Assembly (NCBI RefSeq): GCF_002081715.1 | Contig: NZ_MUKP01000024.1 | Span: 29,050 to 93,049, forward strand | Origin: Nocardia donostiensis | GTDB lineage: Bacteria > Actinomycetota > Actinomycetes > Mycobacteriales > Mycobacteriaceae | Direction of reading: 5' to 3' | DNA: 64,000 nucleotides | Program-made: the position numbers and the translations under genes | Notes under the pieces: generated by a model | The model's input: only the letters and a program-made list of their open reading frames with translations | Databases searched by the model: none | Told to the model about the DNA's origin: nothing | Shown here: positions 9,829 through 21,533 of the stretch, one piece after another | Position numbering within the stretch: the stretch's first letter is position 1 | Layout of the letters: each line of letters begins with the position of its first letter

Positions 9829-10608
9829 TCAGAGGGCCCCATCTGCCTCGATGGCGGCAGCCGCACGGCCAAGGGTGGCCACGAGCGCCGGCAACTGACG
9901 CCGGTCGTACCGAACCGACGGCATCGAGATCGAGAGACCGGCGAGCGCTGTCCCCCCTGCGTCACGAACCGGGACCCCGATCGCGACCACCCCTCGCTCC
10001 GACAAGCCGTCGTTGAGCGCGAACCCGGCATGGTGGACGCGGGCGAGCTGGGCCCGCAAGCGCGGCATATCCGGCCGTTCGTCGGGGCGCTCGACATACC
10101 GCTGTACGGCATACAACTCCTCCACCTCGGCCGGATCGAGATCCGCGAGCAGCACCAGCCCGGCGGTAGTACGGTGGGCCGGGAACACCATTCCCTCGCG
10201 CGAACCCACTCGGAGAGCCTGCTCGCACTCCACGCTGGCGATGAACCGCGCCGTGTCACCCGTGCGGATCGTCAGGTTCGCCGACTCCCCCACGACGTCG
10301 ACGAGCCGCTGGATGTGCGGCAGCGCAGCAACCCGGAGTTGCGAGGTGCGGGACTGCGAGTGCGTGGCGAGTTCGAGGACCGGCCCGGGGTGGTAGACAC
10401 GCTGGTCGTCCTGAACCGCGAAGTCGCGGTAGACGAGCGTCTGCAGCAAGCGGTGGGCCGTCGACCGCGCCACACCGAGCCGGTCGGCGACCTCGCTCAC
10501 CGTGAGCCCACCCTCCAGTTGCAGCATGACCGCCACCCGCAGCGCATGGTCGGCACTGGTCACGATGTACGTCGGCGGGGTCTTCGGTTGGGCGCTACCC
10601 ATGGCCAT
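9829..10608 (-). CDS. nagR: IclR-family transcriptional regulator of the gentisate operon
   Basis: 259 residues from ATG 10608, chosen because GGAG lies 10 bases upstream; the frame also has ATG 10632, which would leave only 35 bp to the divergent gene. The N-terminal winged helix is clear (GGLTVSEVADRLGVARSTAH, then RLLQTLVYRDFAVQ), followed by the IclR effector domain (TGDTARFIASVECEQALRVG ... GLVLLADLDPAEVEELY ... GISMPSVRYD-type end). It is transcribed divergently from the gentisate dioxygenase gene, the same arrangement as nagR in Corynebacterium glutamicum, so it probably controls the 3-hydroxybenzoate/gentisate genes in response to an aromatic acid. Family assignment is solid; target and ligand are inferred from context. 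Confidence 0.85.
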   Translation of the reverse strand: MAMGSAQPKTPPTYIVTSADHALRVAVMLQLEGGLTVSEVADRLGVARSTAHRLLQTLVYRDFAVQDDQRVYHPGPVLELATHSQSRTSQLRVAALPHIQRLVDVVGESANLTIRTGDTARFIASVECEQALRVGSREGMVFPAHRTTAGLVLLADLDPAEVEELYAVQRYVERPDERPDMPRLRAQLARVHHAGFALNDGLSERGVVAIGVPVRDAGGTALAGLSISMPSVRYDRRQLPALVATLGRAAAAIEADGAL

Positions 10609-10616
10609 TTGTTCCG

Positions 10617-10637
10617 TTCTCCAGAATTTCATGTTCT
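10617..10637. promoter_or_regulatory. Overlapping dyads between nagR and nagI (candidate IclR operator)
   Basis: The 59-bp divergent spacer contains TTCTccAGAA (10617-10626) and AGAAtttcatgTTCT (10623-10637), two overlapping inverted repeats sharing the AGAA half. On the minus strand they also appear as imperfect direct repeats AGAACATGAA / AGAACGGAAC. Location between the regulator and its probable target fits an IclR-type operator. Confidence 0.4.
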
Positions 10638-10667
10638 GCTGTTGCGTTCAGCCCCACTGTAGGGAAC

Positions 10668-11825
10668 ATGAGCACGACTGACACCTCTGTTCGCTTGCAG
10701 GCGGTCGCGGCGCCGGACCAGCCGGACGTGACTCCTGCTCTGGAGGAGCTGTACCGCGGCTTCGAGCAGGAGCTGCTCGTTCCGCTGTGGACCCAGATCG
10801 GTGACCTGATGCCGGCGCACCCGCGGTCGTGCGCAGTGCCGCACCTGTGGCGGTGGGAGAACCTGCTGCGCCTGGCCGAGAAGGCGGGTGACATCGTCCC
10901 CGTCGGTCGCGGCGGGGAACGTCGGGCGATCGCGCTGGCGAACCCGTCCCTCGGCGGGCGGCCGTTCGCCACCCCGACGCTGTGGGCGGCGATCCAATAT
11001 CTGATGCCCGGCGAGGACGCCCCCGAGCACCGCCACACTCAGCACGCGTTCCGCTTCGTGGTCGAGGGCTCAGGCGTGTGGACCGTGGTCGGCGGCAGCG
11101 GCGAAACGTCCGTCGGCGACGCTGTTCCGATGCGCCGCGGCGACTTCCTGCCGCAAGCGGGCTGGAACTGGCACGCCCATCACAATGCGACCTCGGAGCC
11201 CATGGCATGGATCGACGGACTGGACATCCCCTTCCAATACGTCCTCGAGTCGCAGTTCTTCCAGTTCGGCCGCACGGAGATCAGTGCGGCCGAGCGGACC
11301 ACGCCGGAGCGCTCGCGCTCCGAACGCCTGTGGGGTCATCCGGGCCTGCGGCCGCTCTCGGTGGGCGAGGTCGCCCCCGGCTCGCCGCTGCTCGCCTACA
11401 AGTGGGAGCACACCGACGCCGCCCTGAACGACCAGCTGCAGCTGGAGAAGGAGGGGTACGGGGGCACCCTCGAAACCGGTCATGCGGCCGTCCGGTTCAC
11501 CAACCCGCACAACGGAACCGACGTACTGCCGACTATCCGCGCCGAGTTCCACCGGATCACCCGCGGTGCGGAAACCGCGCCGGTGCGCGAGACCGGGTCG
11601 TCGGTATACCAGGTTTTCGACGGATCCGGCACGGTGACCGTCGGTGACAAGACCTGGTCGGTCACCCGCGGTGACCTGTTCGTCGTCCCGTCATGGGAGC
11701 CCTTCGCAGCCAGGTCGGAAGCCGGCAGCACCGACTCCGACTCCGGCGCACTCGACCTTTTCCGTTTCTCGGACGCGCCTGTCTTCGAGGCGCTCCGACT
11801 CGACCGTCAGGAGACCATCCGATGA
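10668..11825 (+). CDS. nagI: Gentisate 1,2-dioxygenase
   Basis: 385 residues. It catalyses the Fe(II)-dependent ring cleavage of gentisate to maleylpyruvate. It is a bicupin: the first cupin (about 95-185) carries PGEDAPEHRHTQHAFRFVVEG with the HRH iron ligands and a downstream WNWHAHHN; the second (about 270-375) has FHRITRG ... SSVYQVFDGSGTVTVGDKTW and GDLFVVPSWEPF. Length fits the family. ATG 10668 has AGGGA close upstream. The stop overlaps the next ATG (ATGA), so it is the first gene of a coupled operon running nagI-nagK-nagL-nagM and is divergent from the IclR gene. Confidence 0.93.
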   Translation: MSTTDTSVRLQAVAAPDQPDVTPALEELYRGFEQELLVPLWTQIGDLMPAHPRSCAVPHLWRWENLLRLAEKAGDIVPVGRGGERRAIALANPSLGGRPFATPTLWAAIQYLMPGEDAPEHRHTQHAFRFVVEGSGVWTVVGGSGETSVGDAVPMRRGDFLPQAGWNWHAHHNATSEPMAWIDGLDIPFQYVLESQFFQFGRTEISAAERTTPERSRSERLWGHPGLRPLSVGEVAPGSPLLAYKWEHTDAALNDQLQLEKEGYGGTLETGHAAVRFTNPHNGTDVLPTIRAEFHRITRGAETAPVRETGSSVYQVFDGSGTVTVGDKTWSVTRGDLFVVPSWEPFAARSEAGSTDSDSGALDLFRFSDAPVFEALRLDRQETIR

Positions 11826-12649
11826 AGCTCGCCACCCTCCGCGTCGCCGGCGGCACCCGCGCCGTCCGCCTCGACGACAACGTCCTGGTCGACCTCGGCT
11901 ACGACGACCTCGGTGCCCTGTTCGCCCAGGACGACTGGGCCACGATCGCCGCCGACGCCAGCGGTGAGACCTGGCCGGCCGAGGGCGCCGACCTCGCCGC
12001 CGTCGTACCCGACCCGTCGAAAGTGATCTGCGTCGGTCACAACTACACCAACCACATCAAGGAGATGGGTCGCGAGCTCCCGAGCTACCCGACCCTGTTC
12101 ACGAAGTTCGCCGACACCCTCATCGGCCCGAACGACCCGATCGTGAAGCCCGCTGAGACCGACGCCCTCGACTGGGAGGTCGAGCTGGTGGTCGTCATCG
12201 GCAAGCCGGTCCGCCGGGCAACCGAAGAGGAGGCCGCCGCCGCCATCGCGGGCTTCACCGTCATGAACGACGTGTCGGTGCGCGACTGGCAGTTCCGGAC
12301 CATCGAATGGACCCAAGGCAAGATCTGGGACTCCTCCACCCCGGTCGGCCCCTACGTCGTGACCCCCGACGAGGTCGGCGGCGTCCGCCCCGCGCTCGAG
12401 GTCACCACGCTCATCGACGGCCGGCGTATGCAGCACGACGACACCGGCACACTGCTCTTCGACCCCGTGCATCTCGTGCAGTACATCTCGACCGTCATCC
12501 GGCTCAACCCGGGCGACATGATCGCCACCGGGACGCCCGCCGGGGTCGGCCACGCCCGTGATCCCAAGGTCTACCTCGTCGGCGGCGAAACCGTCGTGAC
12601 ACAGATCGCCGGCCTCGGGACGTGCACCAACCGGGTCGTCGAGGAGTGA
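11822..12649 (+). CDS. nagK: Fumarylpyruvate hydrolase (FAH family)
   Basis: 275 residues from ATG 11822, which overlaps the previous stop by 4 bases; longer in-frame starts lie inside nagI. FAH-superfamily signatures: VICVGHNYTNHIKEMG, the metal-binding DWEVELVVVIGKP (E-x-E), FTVMNDVSVRDWQ, and the C-terminal GDMIATGTPAGVGHARDP. It would hydrolyse fumarylpyruvate to fumarate and pyruvate, the last step of the glutathione-independent gentisate route. Within the FAH family specificity comes from the operon: dioxygenase upstream, maleylpyruvate isomerase immediately downstream. Confidence 0.9.
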   Translation: MKLATLRVAGGTRAVRLDDNVLVDLGYDDLGALFAQDDWATIAADASGETWPAEGADLAAVVPDPSKVICVGHNYTNHIKEMGRELPSYPTLFTKFADTLIGPNDPIVKPAETDALDWEVELVVVIGKPVRRATEEEAAAAIAGFTVMNDVSVRDWQFRTIEWTQGKIWDSSTPVGPYVVTPDEVGGVRPALEVTTLIDGRRMQHDDTGTLLFDPVHLVQYISTVIRLNPGDMIATGTPAGVGHARDPKVYLVGGETVVTQIAGLGTCTNRVVEE

Positions 12650-12651
12650 CG

Positions 12652-13272
12652 ATGCGCACGCACAGGGACTCGCTCGAGTGGGTCGAGCACGGGACGAAGC
12701 TGTTCACCGCGCAGCTGGCCGAGCTGGAAGAGCAGGAGATGGCGGAGCCGAGCGCCCTGCCAGGTTGGACGCGCAAGCACCTCATGGCGCACGTCGCCGC
12801 CAACGCCGACGCGCTCGGCAACCTCGTGCACTGGGCCGAGACCGGTGAGCGCACGCCGATGTACTCCTCGGCGGAGCAGCGCAACGCCGACATCGAGGCA
12901 GGCGCGAAGCTCTCCGCGTCCCAGTTGACGGCATGGACGAACCGGGCAACGCACACCTTGGCCGTTGCGATGAACGACCTGACCGAGGAGCAATGGCGCG
13001 CCGAGGTCGTCACTGCCCAGGGCCGGACGGTACCGGCCACGGAGATCCCCTGGCTGCGGGCGCGGGAGGTATGTGTCCACGCTGTCGATCTCGGCACGGG
13101 CCTGACTTTCGCGGATCTGGCCGAGGAGTTCCTCACCGCGCTCGTGACGGACATCCAGGCCAAGCGCGGTCTCGGCGAGGTTCCCGACGGGCCGCTACCC
13201 GAGGTCGCCGCTTACCTCGCCGGTCGTTCCCATTCCCTCGTCGATGTCCCCGACATCGGCCCCTGGCTGTGA
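12652..13272 (+). CDS. nagL: Mycothiol-dependent maleylpyruvate isomerase
   Basis: 206 residues from ATG 12652, 2 bases after the nagK stop. DinB/MDMPI fold: an early helix (SLEWVEHGTKLFTAQLAEL), SALPGWTRKHLMAHVAANAD containing the first metal-binding histidine, a central E (LTEEQWRAEV) and WLRAREVCVHAVDLGTG with the second His pair region, as in the Corynebacterium glutamicum enzyme. It isomerises maleylpyruvate to fumarylpyruvate using mycothiol, an actinobacterial thiol, and sits exactly between the preceding and following steps in the operon. Confidence 0.9.
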   Translation: MRTHRDSLEWVEHGTKLFTAQLAELEEQEMAEPSALPGWTRKHLMAHVAANADALGNLVHWAETGERTPMYSSAEQRNADIEAGAKLSASQLTAWTNRATHTLAVAMNDLTEEQWRAEVVTAQGRTVPATEIPWLRAREVCVHAVDLGTGLTFADLAEEFLTALVTDIQAKRGLGEVPDGPLPEVAAYLAGRSHSLVDVPDIGPWL

Positions 13273-13284
13273 GGAGGCTGCCAC

Positions 13285-14553
13285 ATGAGCATCCCTGACG
13301 TCGTCATCGTCGGCGGCGGAATCGGCGGGCTGAGCACCGCCTTCGCACTTTCGCGCCTCGGCCTGCAGGTGCGGGTCCTCGAACAGGCTCCGGAATTCGG
13401 CGAGGTGGGCGCCGGCATTCAGCTCGCCCCCAACTGCACCCGTATCCTCGACGACTACGGCCTGCTGGAGAAGGCGAAGTCCCGCGGCGTCGTACCCGAC
13501 CGGATGGTGATGCGCGACGCCATCGACGGGAGCGACCTGACCTTGCTCGACCTGCGCGACCTCGCGCGCAAGTACGGCTTCCCATACCTGGTCATCCACC
13601 GCAGCGACCTGCACTCACTGTTTGTGGAGGCGTGCCGGGACGCGGGCGTCGAACTGCTCACCGAGCAGCGGGTCACCTCGTACACGCAGAACGCTCACAA
13701 GGCCTGCGCGACAACGGGAGCAGGGACGGCCCACGAGGCGGATGTCGTGATCGCGGCCGACGGGCTCCACTCCGTCGCTCGTCAGCTTCTCGTCGACGAC
13801 CAGCCGATTTCTTCCGCCTACGTCGCCTACCGCGGCACGGTGCCGATTGCGGAGGTGGATCGTCCGGTCGACCTCTCCGAGGTCGTCGTGTACGTCGGCC
13901 CACGCTGTCATTTCGTCCATTACGGGCTCCGCGGCGGCGATCTGCTCAACCAGGTCGCGGTCTTCGAATCCCCCAAAGCACGCGCCGGGCTCGCAGACTG
14001 GGGCACTCCTGACGAGCTCGATGCCGCCTTTGCCGAGACCTGCGATTTCGTCCGGCAGCGGCTGCCGCACATGTGGCGGGACAAATGGTGGCGGATGTAC
14101 GACCGCAACCCGATCGACACCTGGGTCGACGGTCGGATAGCCCTGCTCGGCGATGCGGCCCACCCGCCGCTGCAGTACATGGCCCAAGGCGCGATCATGG
14201 CGATCGAGGACGGTTGGGTGCTCGCCGAGCACGTGCGTCGCCTGCGCACGGACGACGGTGTCGTCGACTGGGCGGGTGCGCTCGCGGCCTACCAAGCCGT
14301 CCGGCCCGAGCACTGCCGCCGCGTGGTTCTCACGGCCCGCACGTGGGGTGAACTGTGGCACCTCGACGACCTGCAGCGCGAGCAACGTAACGTGCTTCTT
14401 CGTTCGCGAGCCGTCCACGACTACTCGTTCACCGACTGGATCTACGGTCCGACAGCGCTCTTCGCCGAAGACGAACCTGCGATGTTCGAACCGATCCCGC
14501 TCGCCTCAGCCGACCAGGTGGCCGACGACCTTGCGAATTCACAAGTTGGGTGA
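13285..14553 (+). CDS. nagM: 3-hydroxybenzoate 6-hydroxylase (FAD-dependent monooxygenase)
   Basis: 422 residues; ATG 13285 preceded by GAGG. Class A flavoprotein hydroxylase: GxGxxG motif VIVGGGIGGLSTAFALSRLG at residue 6, the DG motif DVVIAADGLHSVARQLL near 150, and the second FAD motif GRIALLGDAAHPPLQYMAQG near 285 (GD). It would convert 3-hydroxybenzoate to gentisate using NAD(P)H and O2, supplying the substrate of nagI. Salicylate 5-hydroxylation is excluded by family (that enzyme is multicomponent), but a related 6-hydroxylated aromatic substrate is possible. It is the last gene of the operon, followed 26 bases later by a terminator-like hairpin. Confidence 0.87.
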   Translation: MSIPDVVIVGGGIGGLSTAFALSRLGLQVRVLEQAPEFGEVGAGIQLAPNCTRILDDYGLLEKAKSRGVVPDRMVMRDAIDGSDLTLLDLRDLARKYGFPYLVIHRSDLHSLFVEACRDAGVELLTEQRVTSYTQNAHKACATTGAGTAHEADVVIAADGLHSVARQLLVDDQPISSAYVAYRGTVPIAEVDRPVDLSEVVVYVGPRCHFVHYGLRGGDLLNQVAVFESPKARAGLADWGTPDELDAAFAETCDFVRQRLPHMWRDKWWRMYDRNPIDTWVDGRIALLGDAAHPPLQYMAQGAIMAIEDGWVLAEHVRRLRTDDGVVDWAGALAAYQAVRPEHCRRVVLTARTWGELWHLDDLQREQRNVLLRSRAVHDYSFTDWIYGPTALFAEDEPAMFEPIPLASADQVADDLANSQVG

Positions 14554-14579
14554 CCTGGAGACCCGCCATTGACTGCATT

Positions 14580-14607
14580 CGGAAGACGCTCGAGTGGGCG
14601 TTTTCCG
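14580..14607 (+). terminator. Hairpin after the gentisate operon
   Basis: Arms CGGAAGACGC and GCGTTTTCCG pair over 10 bp with one G-U wobble around an 8-base loop, 26 bases after the nagM stop. There is no long U tract, as is usual in high-GC actinobacteria. Confidence 0.6.
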
Positions 14608-14847
14608 GCGGGCAATTTCTATAGTTAAATTCGCATATCTACGTATAATTATGTGCCCTTGCTGGGCCGGCTCCGAGAAGTCGGACACTCTCCACTGGGA
14701 CCGGACCGCTACCGTGCCGACCAACTGGCCGACCGGACAGCGTAGCTCACGACGAATTCCATCGCCACGGAAAGCCGAGACGAGCCCGAGCGCCGCGACC
14801 GCAAGTTGTCGCTCCGACGAAATGGGCACCGGCACCTGTACCGTACC

Positions 14848-15029
14848 CACCTGGGTGGGTACGGTATCGAACACTTCACTGCCGTGATCAACTCGCCGGA
14901 GGCCGCGATTCTCGCCGTCGGCGCCCAACCGACGAATTGCGACTGGAGGACGAGCAGGTGGTGAACCGAAAGACGCCGGGGCCGGATCTGTGCCGACAGC
15001 TGGAAGCTCTTGATACCGCCATCACGTGA
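14848..15029 (+). pseudogene. Remnant of a 2-oxoacid dehydrogenase E2 (acyltransferase) C-terminus
   Basis: Bases 14848-14926 read HLGGYGIEHFTAVINSPEAA then ILAVGA, the strongly conserved 'SNLGgyGIehFTaVINpPeaAILAVGA' block of dihydrolipoamide acyltransferases. The continuation (TDELRLEDEQVVNRKT ...) is found one frame away, ending at TGA 15027-15029, and the catalytic DHRxxDG is lost. Nothing recognisable precedes it between 14608 and 14847. It is a decayed gene end lying between the gentisate operon and the carboxylase. Confidence 0.65.
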
Positions 15030-18000
15030 TCCCTGCCGGCAGCAGACTGGCGAGCACGTATACGGGCGAGTAATACCCAACTGCTGTGCACATATCCCGG
15101 CTGGAGGTGCACACTACGCAGAGCCGCGATCGGCATCCCGTCGACCGGGCCGGCGCATTGGAGATGGAAGGAGCCAGGCGAGTGTTCAATCGCATTGCCG
15201 TCGTCAACCGGGGAGAGGCAGCGATGCGCCTCATCCACGCCGTCCGGGATTTGGCGGCGGAGACGGCGCGACCGATCGAAACCGTCGCTCTATACACCGA
15301 TGTCGACCGGAACGCGACGTTCGTGCGGGAGGCCGATATCGCCTACGATCTCGGTCCGGCGTCTGCCCGTCCCTACCTGGACCTGAAGGCGCTCGAACGC
15401 GCTCTGGTGGCCACCGGAGCCGATGCCGCCTGGGTTGGCTGGGGTTTCGTCGCGGAAGACCCGGCGTTCGCGGAGTTGTGCGAGCAGATCGGGATCACCT
15501 TCATCGGGCCCGCCCCGGAGGCGATGCGCAAGCTCGGCGACAAGATCGGCGCCAAGCTGATCGCCGAGGAGGTCGGGGTGCCGGTCGCGCCCTGGAGCCG
15601 GGGCGCGGTCGAATCCGTGGACGCCGCCTTGGCCGCCGCGACCGAGATCGGCTACCCGCTGATGCTCAAGGCGACCGCAGGGGGTGGTGGTCGCGGTATC
15701 CGGGTGATCACCAACGAAGCCGAACTCGTCGACGCCTACGAACGCACCCGCCAGGAAGCAGCGCGAGCCTTCGGCAGCGGCGTCGTCTTCCTGGAACGGC
15801 TGGTCACCGGCGCTCGCCATGTCGAGGTGCAGGTGATCGCGGACGGCCAGGGCACCGCGTGGGCGCTCGGCGTGCGCGACTGCTCGGTGCAGCGGCGCAA
15901 CCAGAAGATCATCGAAGAGTCGGCGTCACCGGTGCTGCGCCCCGAGCAGACCGCCGAACTCAAGGCGTCGGCCGAGCGGCTGGCCATCGCGGTCGGATAC
16001 CGCGGCGCGGCGACCGTCGAGTTCCTCTACCACCCCGGTGACCAGCTGTTCGCCTTCCTAGAGGTCAACACTCGACTGCAGGTCGAACACCCGATCACCG
16101 AATCCACCACCGGCTTCGACCTGGTCCGGGCACAGCTGCACGTGGCCTCCGGCGGCCGGCTCGAAGGCGAGCCCCCGGTCGAGCGCGGCCATGCCATCGA
16201 GGCGCGGCTCAACGCCGAGGACCCGGATCGCGACTTCGCACCCGCCCCGGGCCGCATCGCCCGGCTCGACCTGCCCGCCGGGCCCGGTATCCGCGTCGAC
16301 ACCGGCGTCAGCGAGGGCGACACCATCCCCGCCGACTTCGACTCCATGATCGCCAAGATCATCGCCTACGGACGCAACCGCGACGAAGCGTTGGGCAGAC
16401 TGCGCCGGGCGGTTTCGCAGACCAGGGTGGTCATCGAGGGCGGCGCCACCAACAAGAGCTTCGTGCTCGACCTGCTCAACCAGCCCGAAGTGATCGACGC
16501 CAGCGCCGACACCGGCTGGATCGACCGGGTGCGCGGTGAAGGCCGTCTCGTATCGCACCGCTACTCCACCGTCGCGGTGGCCGCCGCCGCCATCGACGCC
16601 TACGAGGAGGAAGAGCAGGTCGAGCGGGACCGGCTGCTGTCCACGGCGGCCGGCGGGCGCCCGCAGGTGCAGCACCAGAGCGGGCGGCCGCACGATCTCA
16701 AGCTGCGCGGGGTCGGCTACCGTGTCCGCGTCGCGCGCGTCGGCGCGCACCGGTTCCGGGTCGGTGTCGAATCGGGCGGGGAACTGCGCACCGCCGACGT
16801 CGAGCTGAAACGTTTCGACCACCACACCGGGCAGATCGTGGTCAACGGCACCCGGTACCGCCTCACCACCGGCACGCACGGGCCGATCCACCTGATCGAC
16901 GTCGACGGTGTGGCGCATCGGATCAGTCGGGACGAGGGGGGTGTCGTCCGCTCCCCCGCGCCCGCGCTGGTCGTCGCCACGCCGCTGGAGGTCGGCGCCG
17001 AAGTCGAGGCGGGCGCGCCCGTGCTGGTGCTGGAGAGCATGAAGATGGAAACGGTGCTGCGCGCACCGTTCCGGGCCCGGTTGAAGGAGTGCGCGGTTTC
17101 CGTCGGCACCCAGGTGGAGACCGGCGCGCCGCTGCTGCGGCTGGAACCGCTCGCCGAGGAGGGCGAGGAGAACAGCGACGCGGCCGTGGAGACGGTCGAA
17201 CTGGACCTGCCGATTGCGCCCGCACCTGCCCAGCCGCACGAACAAGTGGTCCGCGGCCTGCAGGACCTGCGCAGCCTGCTGCTCGGCTTCGACGTCGACC
17301 CGCACGACGACCGCCGCGTCCTCGGCGACTACCTCACCGCGCGCCGGGCGGCCGTGGCGGACAACCGCAGGCCGCTGGCCGAGGAGGTCGAACTCGTGCA
17401 GGTGTTCGCCGACCTCGCCGAGCTGAGCCACAACCGCTCATGGGACGAAGACAGCGGCGGCCGAAGCCATGTGCACAGCGCCCGCGAGTACTTCCACACC
17501 TACATGCGGAGTCTCGACGTCGAGCGGGCCGGGCTGCCGGAGTCGTACCGGGCCAAGCTGGCCAAGGCGCTCGAGCACTATGGCGTCACCGATCTGGAAC
17601 GCACCCCCGACCTCGAGGCCGCGGTCTTCCGGATCTTCCTCGCCCAGCAACGACCGTCCGACACCGCCGAGGTCATCACCACCCTGCTGCGCGAATGGCT
17701 GCAAGAGCCGGTACCGGAGCGGGCGTTGCGCGAGCCCGTCGGTTTGGCGCTGGAGCGGCTGGTCGGCGCGACACAGGTGCGTTTCCCGGTGATCGCCGAC
17801 CTCGCCCGCGGCCTGGTGTACGCCTGGTACGGCCAGCCGCTGCTGCGGCGCAACCGCGCCGAGGTCTACACCACCGTCCGCAGGCACCTGCGTCACCTGG
17901 ACGCACACCCGGACACTCCCGACCGCGCCGATCGCGTCGCCGAGATGGTGCGCAGCACCGAGCCGCTGGTGCGGCTGCTCGGCCAGCGTCTGATGCGCGA

Positions 18001-18540
18001 CGGCGTGGACAACACCGTCATGCTGGAGGTGCTCACCCGCCGCTACTACGGCAACACCGGGCTCACCAGTGTCCGTACCGAGCAGGCGGGCGGCTGCACC
18101 TTCGTGATCGCCGAACGTAAGGGCACGAGCCTGGTCTCGGCCGCGGTGCGGTTCGACGCCCTCGACACCGTGCTGCGCGGTCTGTCCGAACTGGCAGGCG
18201 CGGGCGCGGCTGCATCGTCTGTCGAAACCGATATCTACCTGAGCTGGGAGAAACAGCCCGAAGACTTCGACGCGATGGCCGCCGCGCTGCAGGAGGTGCT
18301 CGCCGCGCGCCCCCTGCCGAACCAGGTGCACCGGATCACCGCCACTGTGGCCGGGAGCAACGGCGCGGTGATGCACCATCACTTCACATTCCGCCCGTCG
18401 GCCACCGGCATGGCCGAGGAGCGGCTGATCCGCGGCCTGCATCCGTACATCGCGCAGCGAATGCAGATGACACGGCTGCGTAAGTTCGACCCCTCACCCG
18501 GCAGCCGTCCTCGGACGAGGAGGTCTACCTCTTCCGCTGT

Positions 18541-20673
<2,133 letters not shown>

Positions 20674-20734
20674 CCGGAGCTCACCAACCACCCTGATCGA
20701 ACCGTAGCCACACTCGGACAGTGGTGGCAGTCCC

Positions 20735-20768
20735 GCCGCAGGCGAGCAGATCGTTGCTCGCCTGCGGC
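20735..20768 (+). terminator. Perfect 14-bp hairpin after the carboxylase
   Basis: GCCGCAGGCGAGCA, loop GATCGT, TGCTCGCCTGCGGC: a perfect inverted repeat 62 bases after the carboxylase stop. This is the strongest stem in the window and probably an I-shaped actinobacterial terminator. The rest of 20674-20955 shows nothing recognisable. Confidence 0.7.
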
Positions 20769-20955
20769 ATCGCTATCAGGATGCTTATCGGGCTGGCAAG
20801 GTCGCTCTAGGAAGTGAGTGGCGCAGATACCGTCGAGCGAGCCGAACCACGGCTGCTGCCGAGTAGTTTCGTGAGGTCGTGCAGCGTGCCTGTGGGCGTC
20901 GGCGTCGAAGTTGGGCGGCTCACCGGTGTCGCAGCAGCTGCGTAAGCTACCGTTG

Positions 20956-21462
20956 CTACGCGTCCGGTTCCAAGCTGCTCAGCAGAATTCGCGCGAGCCG
21001 GTCTAATTCCCGCCGCTCATCGGCGGTCAGCACGGACAGCATCTCGGTCTCGTTCGCGGTATGTTCGGTAACCACGGTGTCCACCAGTTCCCGCCCCGCC
21101 TGGGTGAGGGCGACACGTATCGCCCTGCGGTCGTGCGCGTCCGCGACGCGTCGCACCAGTCCCGCCGTCTCCAGCCGGTCCAGCCGCCCGGTCATGCCCG
21201 CCCGGGAGAGCATCAGGGTATCGGCGAGCATCGACGGGTTGAGTTCGAACGGCTCCCCTGAACGACGTAGCGCCGCAAGCACATCGAACTCGCCCTGTCG
21301 CAGGCCGTGTCCGTCGAATACAGTCTCGATCTCGCGCTGCGCGACCAGCAACAGCCGACCCAGACGGCCGATGACGGCCATGGCCTCGAGATCGAGGTCC
21401 GGTCGTTCGCGCCGCCACTGCGCCACGATCGCGTCTACGGGATCGGTCTTCCGCTCGGTCAT
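20956..21462 (-). CDS. MarR-family transcriptional regulator
   Basis: 168 residues from ATG 21462; the frame could extend to 21567 but would run through the divergent promoter. The winged helix-turn-helix is plain: LRQGEFDVLAALRRSGEPFE, LNPSMLADTLMLSRAGMTGR (recognition helix), LDRLETAGLVRRVADAHDRR (wing), with the flanking dimerisation helices. It probably represses the divergent cupin gene through the inverted repeat at 21487-21506. No redox cysteines are seen; the ligand is unknown. Confidence 0.87.
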   Translation of the reverse strand: MTERKTDPVDAIVAQWRRERPDLDLEAMAVIGRLGRLLLVAQREIETVFDGHGLRQGEFDVLAALRRSGEPFELNPSMLADTLMLSRAGMTGRLDRLETAGLVRRVADAHDRRAIRVALTQAGRELVDTVVTEHTANETEMLSVLTADERRELDRLARILLSSLEPDA

Positions 21463-21486
21463 GGACACGATTCTATTCGGTGGCAT

Positions 21487-21506
21487 ATAGTTCGATAACA
21501 AACTAT
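21487..21506. promoter_or_regulatory. Inverted repeat between marR and cupin gene (candidate MarR operator)
   Basis: ATAGTT-cgataaca-AACTAT: 6-bp perfect arms with an 8-bp spacer, 20 bp overall, AT-rich against the local background and placed between divergent starts 21462 and 21534. Size and position are typical of MarR sites. Confidence 0.6.
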
Positions 21507-21533
21507 CTGCCAGCGAACCACATGGAGCCCATG

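Noticed and set aside
14539..14928. Minus-strand 129-residue frame downstream of nagM
   Set aside because: Overlaps the terminator hairpin and runs antisense to the E2 remnant; no recognisable domain.
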